Shown here one piece after another: positions 13,225 through 16,035 of a DNA stretch of 16,035 bases. A program made the translations under genes and the position numbers. The stretch lies in contig CAUCYJ010000033.1 of assembly GCA_958446945.1 (NCBI GenBank), positions 1 to 16,035 of the forward strand, given 5' to 3'. Within the stretch, counting starts at the first letter, position 1; each line of letters starts with the position of its first letter. Source of the DNA: UBA9414 sp958446945. Its GTDB lineage: Bacteria > Bacillota > Clostridia > Lachnospirales > Lachnospiraceae. A model generated the notes under the pieces. It ran no database searches. It was given only the letters and a program-made list of their open reading frames with translations, and had not been told where the DNA came from.

Positions 13225-14127
13225 TTACATTTCACTACAATATTCTTTCAGCATACTGATTGCCCGCTCGCCTACTTTGGACAAATTGCGCTCACAATGC
13301 CAAAACAAATATAACTGACGTTTTGTTTCAATTTCAGGAAACTCAAATACCAGAACCCGCTTCTGTTCCAGATAATCTTTTACTGCCAGACTGCTGACAA
13401 AGCCAATTCCTACGCCTTCCGCAACAACCCTTTTTAGAGTTTCTGTCGTCTGAACCTCAGCTGCAACCTGAATTTTATCACTCTCCAGACCGAGTTTTCT
13501 CTCTACATTATCTGCGGCAGTCTTTGTTCCACTGCCCATTTCTCTAATAACAAAATTCTCCCTTTTTAGTTCATTTCTATCGAAGTTTCCTTTATAATCA
13601 CGATATTTTTTTATATTAGGAGTAATCAGAACAATTTCATCCTTAATTAATGGCTCAAAAAATAACTTTGCACTTGATGAACGTATACTTCCTACACCAA
13701 TCTCCTGCTCAAAATGCAGTATTTTCTGCAGCACCTCTGTGCTGTCTCCCTCCGATATTTTATATCCGATATCAGGATTCTTTTTCTTAGAATAAGCTAA
13801 AAATCCCGGGAAAATGTAATTTGCCGGAACGCTTGAGGAAGCAAACATCACATCTCCTGCGATCTTTTCTCCTTTATTCTTGATTTTTTGAATTGCATCT
13901 TCTTCTGCCTTTAACATCTGAACAGCATAAGGATAAAACAAAAGTCCAGCTTCTGATAATACAATATCTTTTGTTGAACGAATCAAAAGCTGTTCTCCAA
14001 GCTCTTTTTCTAGTGTTTTAATATGCATGCTGATCGTTGGCTGTGAAACAAACATTTCCTTTGCTGCCAGCGAGAAGCTTTTATGATTCACAACGCTGAC
14101 AAGCGATTTTATCTGCTCCAGATTCAT
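13225..14127 (-). CDS. LysR-family transcriptional regulator
   Basis: ATG at 14127 after AGAGGAA; TAA at 13225; 300 residues. The N-terminal winged helix-turn-helix (MNLEQIKSLVSVVNHKSFSL, then AAKEMFVSQPTISMHIKTLE) is typical, followed by a periplasmic-binding-protein-like effector domain (about 90-295, GDVMFASSSVPANYIFPGFL). The sequence resembles the LysR group that I recall being linked to selenium metabolism genes, which would suit this locus; that is memory, not a search. It sits directly upstream of the molybdopterin oxidoreductase gene, its probable target. A LysR-type palindrome at 14208-14234 lies about 64 bp upstream of its predicted start of transcription, pointing to autoregulation. 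Confidence 0.92.
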   Translation of the reverse strand: MNLEQIKSLVSVVNHKSFSLAAKEMFVSQPTISMHIKTLEKELGEQLLIRSTKDIVLSEAGLLFYPYAVQMLKAEEDAIQKIKNKGEKIAGDVMFASSSVPANYIFPGFLAYSKKKNPDIGYKISEGDSTEVLQKILHFEQEIGVGSIRSSSAKLFFEPLIKDEIVLITPNIKKYRDYKGNFDRNELKRENFVIREMGSGTKTAADNVERKLGLESDKIQVAAEVQTTETLKRVVAEGVGIGFVSSLAVKDYLEQKRVLVFEFPEIETKRQLYLFWHCERNLSKVGERAISMLKEYCSEM

Positions 14128-14163
14128 TTGTATTCCTCTTTCCTGCTTTCATTTCTACCCTTT

Positions 14164-14192
14164 ATTATAGGAAGAAACAGGTTAAAGGTCTA
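14164..14192 (-). promoter_or_regulatory. promoter of the LysR gene
   Basis: On the minus strand, TAGACC (14192-14187), 17 nt, then TATAAT (14169-14164), ending 36 nt before the ATG. The -10 is a perfect match and the -35 matches four of six bases. Confidence 0.65.
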
Positions 14193-14207
14193 ATTGAAAT
14201 TCTGAAT

Positions 14208-14234
14208 ATATTTATTGATATTATCAATAAATAT
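14208..14234. promoter_or_regulatory. 27-bp palindrome, probable LysR binding site
   Basis: ATATTTATTGATA (14208-14220) and its exact inverse TATCAATAAATAT (14222-14234) flank one central T. The core TTGATATTATCAA fits the T-N11-A pattern of LysR-type sites. Its centre is about 64 bp upstream of the start predicted from the promoter at 14164-14192, the classical recognition position. It begins 10 nt after the stop of the hydrolase gene, but lacks a T-run on either side and so is not a good terminator. Confidence 0.7.
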
Positions 14235-14244
14235 GCATATCTTT

Positions 14245-15018
14245 CTAAAATCTCAATGAGAGGCAGCTCAGTCCGCCATCAATTTTTCGATATTCAGACG
14301 TATCTGTCGTAATCACTTTGTAACCGGCACTCTTAACTGCCGCAGCCACTTTCGGATATCCCTCCGGTACAATTACCGTTCCATTTACCCAAATACAGTT
14401 GGCAGCATATGCCTCGTCTTCCGGGATTACAATTTTCTTCGCATCTTTAAACTCGTCCTTGTCTACGAATTCACCAGATACGAGAAATGTATTATTTTCA
14501 AGATAATTCACACCCGTCTTCAAGTGAAGCACTTCTTTCAACGTTACTTCAGATCCTGTCAGGCCATATTTCTCAAGAATTTCAATAAACTGGCGGATGC
14601 CTTCTTCATTTGTTCTTGCAGAACGTCCCACATAAAAATGATCTCCAACCATCATAACATCGCCGCCTTCTAAAGTTCCAGGCGCTTTAATATATTCAAT
14701 CTGATCATCCGCGTAAAACTTACGGATCGTATCAACAATATACTCTGGTTCCTTATTTCTTGAAGCTGCGCCCGGATTTGTAATAATGGCGCACTTACGA
14801 GTCACAACTGCCGCATCTTCCACAAAACAGGAATCCGGAAATTCTTCCAGTGGTTCTAATTCTGTCACTTCTACGCCACATTTTTTCAGCGCTGCTATAT
14901 ATGCATCATGTTGCTTTACTGCAAGCTCATAATCCGGTTTTCCCAATTCCGGCGCTGACGTGATCCCTTCCATTAAAGTTTTTGACGGTTTTCTTACAAT
15001 TACATTATGAAACATCAT
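14245..15018 (-). CDS. DDAH / arginine deiminase-like amidinohydrolase
   Basis: ATG at 15018 (or the next codon, ATG 15015, which is better spaced from GGAGGGG); TAG at 14245-14247; 257 residues. The guanidine-modifying-enzyme fold is shown by FPDSCFVEDAAVV (residues 60-72), APGTLEGGDVMMVGDHFYVG (112-131), VLHLKTGVNYLENN with His165, and the C-terminal GGLSCLSLRF with the nucleophile Cys252. Family members hydrolyse dimethylarginine, arginine or citrulline to citrulline or related products. The exact substrate is not decided by these motifs, and no arginine-pathway genes are adjacent. A TATAAT (minus, 15047-15042) with no clear -35 lies in the 73-nt gap upstream. Any link with the selenium genes is unproven. 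Confidence 0.9.
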   Translation of the reverse strand: MMFHNVIVRKPSKTLMEGITSAPELGKPDYELAVKQHDAYIAALKKCGVEVTELEPLEEFPDSCFVEDAAVVTRKCAIITNPGAASRNKEPEYIVDTIRKFYADDQIEYIKAPGTLEGGDVMMVGDHFYVGRSARTNEEGIRQFIEILEKYGLTGSEVTLKEVLHLKTGVNYLENNTFLVSGEFVDKDEFKDAKKIVIPEDEAYAANCIWVNGTVIVPEGYPKVAAAVKSAGYKVITTDTSEYRKIDGGLSCLSLRF

Positions 15019-15091
15019 TACCCCTCCATAGCATTTTGCAAATTATATTGTTATATTTATTCATATTTTATGTATATTTATACCATATCTA

Positions 15092-15955
15092 TTACTCTGC
15101 TGTAAAGAGTCTTTGGAAAATTTTTTCAGAAAGATATCCTGCTCCTTCCCCTACTTTTCTTCCTGACAATATATATTGTTTCAAATTTCTCTGAAGTGTC
15201 GTTTCTTCCGGAAGTGATTCCCACGGAATATCCGTACGTTTATATACCCATTGCATAAAACTGTCACTTTCTTCCTCTACATGCTGTATCACAAATTCTT
15301 TCTGAAAGCGGATAATCTTTGAATTAGATGAAAGCACATCTCTTAATGCGGGTGCAAGCAGCCAGGAGGAGCATCTTATTTTTGCATGTATATACGCCGG
15401 AAAATATTGACGCACAAATATTCCTGCCAACCGATATGATCTGTGTACTGCCTCTAGCTCCAGATTAGCGTCTGATGGAATATGCAGACTAATGTAGCGC
15501 TGCTCCTTGCCGTTCTTCCGGTTTTCTTTAAACTCATATTCCAATTCTCCAATACGAAATAATTTTCCTGACAATTGTCTGACTGTCCACCATTCCCGAT
15601 CAAATCCGTATATGCCAAAGCTTTCGTGATGTTCCCGCACAAATCTTGAAAAACATTTCAGAGAATCAATAAAAATTTCATCTGATATTCCCCATTTCTG
15701 GTAAAGCAAATATGTTTTCAATCCACAATCCAGCATACAAGTCAACATTTTCAATCCTTGTGAGTCTTCTCCCAAAGTTTCCCGCAATTCTTTTACCCCT
15801 GTTTCCCATGTTTTCTCATGAAAAAGCTGTGTCATCACCTCTTCTATTTTTTCCCAATTTTGTGTTTCCTTCAATTCTTTATACAGCGCCAGTATTTTCT
15901 CTGTTACTTCCTTTGGCATTTCCAGTTTGGAGCAAAATTCTCTGAGACTGTTCAT
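15092..15955 (-). CDS. hypothetical protein, possibly acyltransferase-like (NAT_N/GNAT_C type)
   Basis: ATG at 15955 after AAGGAGG; TAA at 15092; 287 residues. It is helix-rich and soluble, with no signal peptide. The stretch FSRFVREHHESFGIYGFDREWWTVRQ and ISLHIPSDANLELEAVHRSYRLAGIFVRQYFPAYIHAKIRCSSWLLAPAL remind me of two-domain 'acyltransferase domain-containing' proteins common in Clostridia. The HIPSDANLE block and the CSSWLL block are the most recognisable parts, and I saw no catalytic motif. The gene is bounded by a terminator upstream (15980-16012) and a 73-nt gap downstream. Its relation to the neighbours is unknown. Treat the family call as tentative. Confidence 0.75.
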   Translation of the reverse strand: MNSLREFCSKLEMPKEVTEKILALYKELKETQNWEKIEEVMTQLFHEKTWETGVKELRETLGEDSQGLKMLTCMLDCGLKTYLLYQKWGISDEIFIDSLKCFSRFVREHHESFGIYGFDREWWTVRQLSGKLFRIGELEYEFKENRKNGKEQRYISLHIPSDANLELEAVHRSYRLAGIFVRQYFPAYIHAKIRCSSWLLAPALRDVLSSNSKIIRFQKEFVIQHVEEESDSFMQWVYKRTDIPWESLPEETTLQRNLKQYILSGRKVGEGAGYLSEKIFQRLFTAE

Positions 15956-15979
15956 TTTCTTTTTCCTCCTTACATATAC

Positions 15980-16012
15980 AAAAAAACACCATATATCAAT
16001 GATATACGGTGC
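15980..16012 (-). terminator. intrinsic terminator of a gene beyond the right edge
   Basis: CACCATATATCA (15987-15998) and TGATATACGGTG (16000-16011) form a 12-bp stem with one mismatch. On the minus strand seven Ts follow (15986-15980). It therefore ends a minus-strand transcript coming from the right and isolates the hypothetical gene at 15092. Confidence 0.75.
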
Positions 16013-16035
16013 TTATCTATACCTTCAAAACCACA

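Noticed and set aside
14208..14234. Palindrome as the terminator of the amidinohydrolase gene
   Set aside because: No T-run follows it on the minus strand, while its T-N11-A core and distance to the LysR promoter fit a regulator site.
1..16035. CRISPR arrays, tRNA/rRNA genes, insertion sequences or attachment sites
   Set aside because: I saw no regularly spaced repeats, transposase-like proteins, terminal repeats or RNA-gene signatures.

Overview
The window looks like an AT-rich Firmicute, most likely an anaerobic gut-type Clostridia member (Lachnospiraceae-like). The evidence is purine-rich AGGAGG-type ribosome binding sites, intrinsic terminators, oxygen-sensitive enzyme families (2-hydroxyacyl-CoA dehydratase type, molybdopterin type) and, above all, selenocysteine use. 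All fourteen gene ends visible here use TAA or TAG. Six in-frame TGA codons are instead read through inside intact reading frames (or directly before a TAG), and each is followed 16-34 nt later by a hairpin placed like a bacterial SECIS element. I read all six as selenocysteine (U).

Left region (1-3033, minus strand): a tight operon in the order thioredoxin-like CAUC selenoprotein, COG0701 permease selenoprotein, small Cys-Sec substrate-binding selenoprotein, ABC ATPase (running off the left edge). A divergent promoter region (3034-3235) leads into a plus-strand ABC permease selenoprotein (3236-4057). After a strong terminator comes a lipoprotein substrate-binding selenoprotein, also with a Cys-Sec pair (4299-5582).

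Middle (5606-8059): a divergently transcribed sensor kinase / OmpR-type response regulator pair, with a clear sigma-70 promoter and an 11-bp inverted repeat between them. Next, on the minus strand (11013 to 8107), is an operon of two 2-hydroxyacyl-CoA dehydratase/double-cubane family proteins followed by a membrane-anchored protein. That last gene ends TGC-TGA-TAG, so the protein probably ends in Cys-Sec.

Right region (minus strand): a LysR regulator with a LysR-type palindrome near -64 of its own promoter, co-transcribed with a molybdopterin oxidoreductase; then a DDAH/arginine-deiminase-type hydrolase, a hypothetical protein that may be acyltransferase-like, and the terminator of a gene off the right edge.

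Interpretation: the core is a selenocysteine-based trafficking system, with binding proteins and channels carrying Cys-Sec or Sec sites plus a thioredoxin-like reductant. It probably handles a thiophilic or selenophilic compound such as an organomercurial, an organoarsenical or another organometal. From memory, and unchecked, this matches the computationally described 'Sao' (selenocysteine-assisted organometal) system of Clostridioides difficile and other anaerobes (Haft and Gwadz), so I use sao symbols where I think they fit. The plus-strand selenoprotein transporter, the two-component system, and the coupling of the C-terminal Cys-Sec protein to a dehydratase-type reductase pair are the least explained parts.
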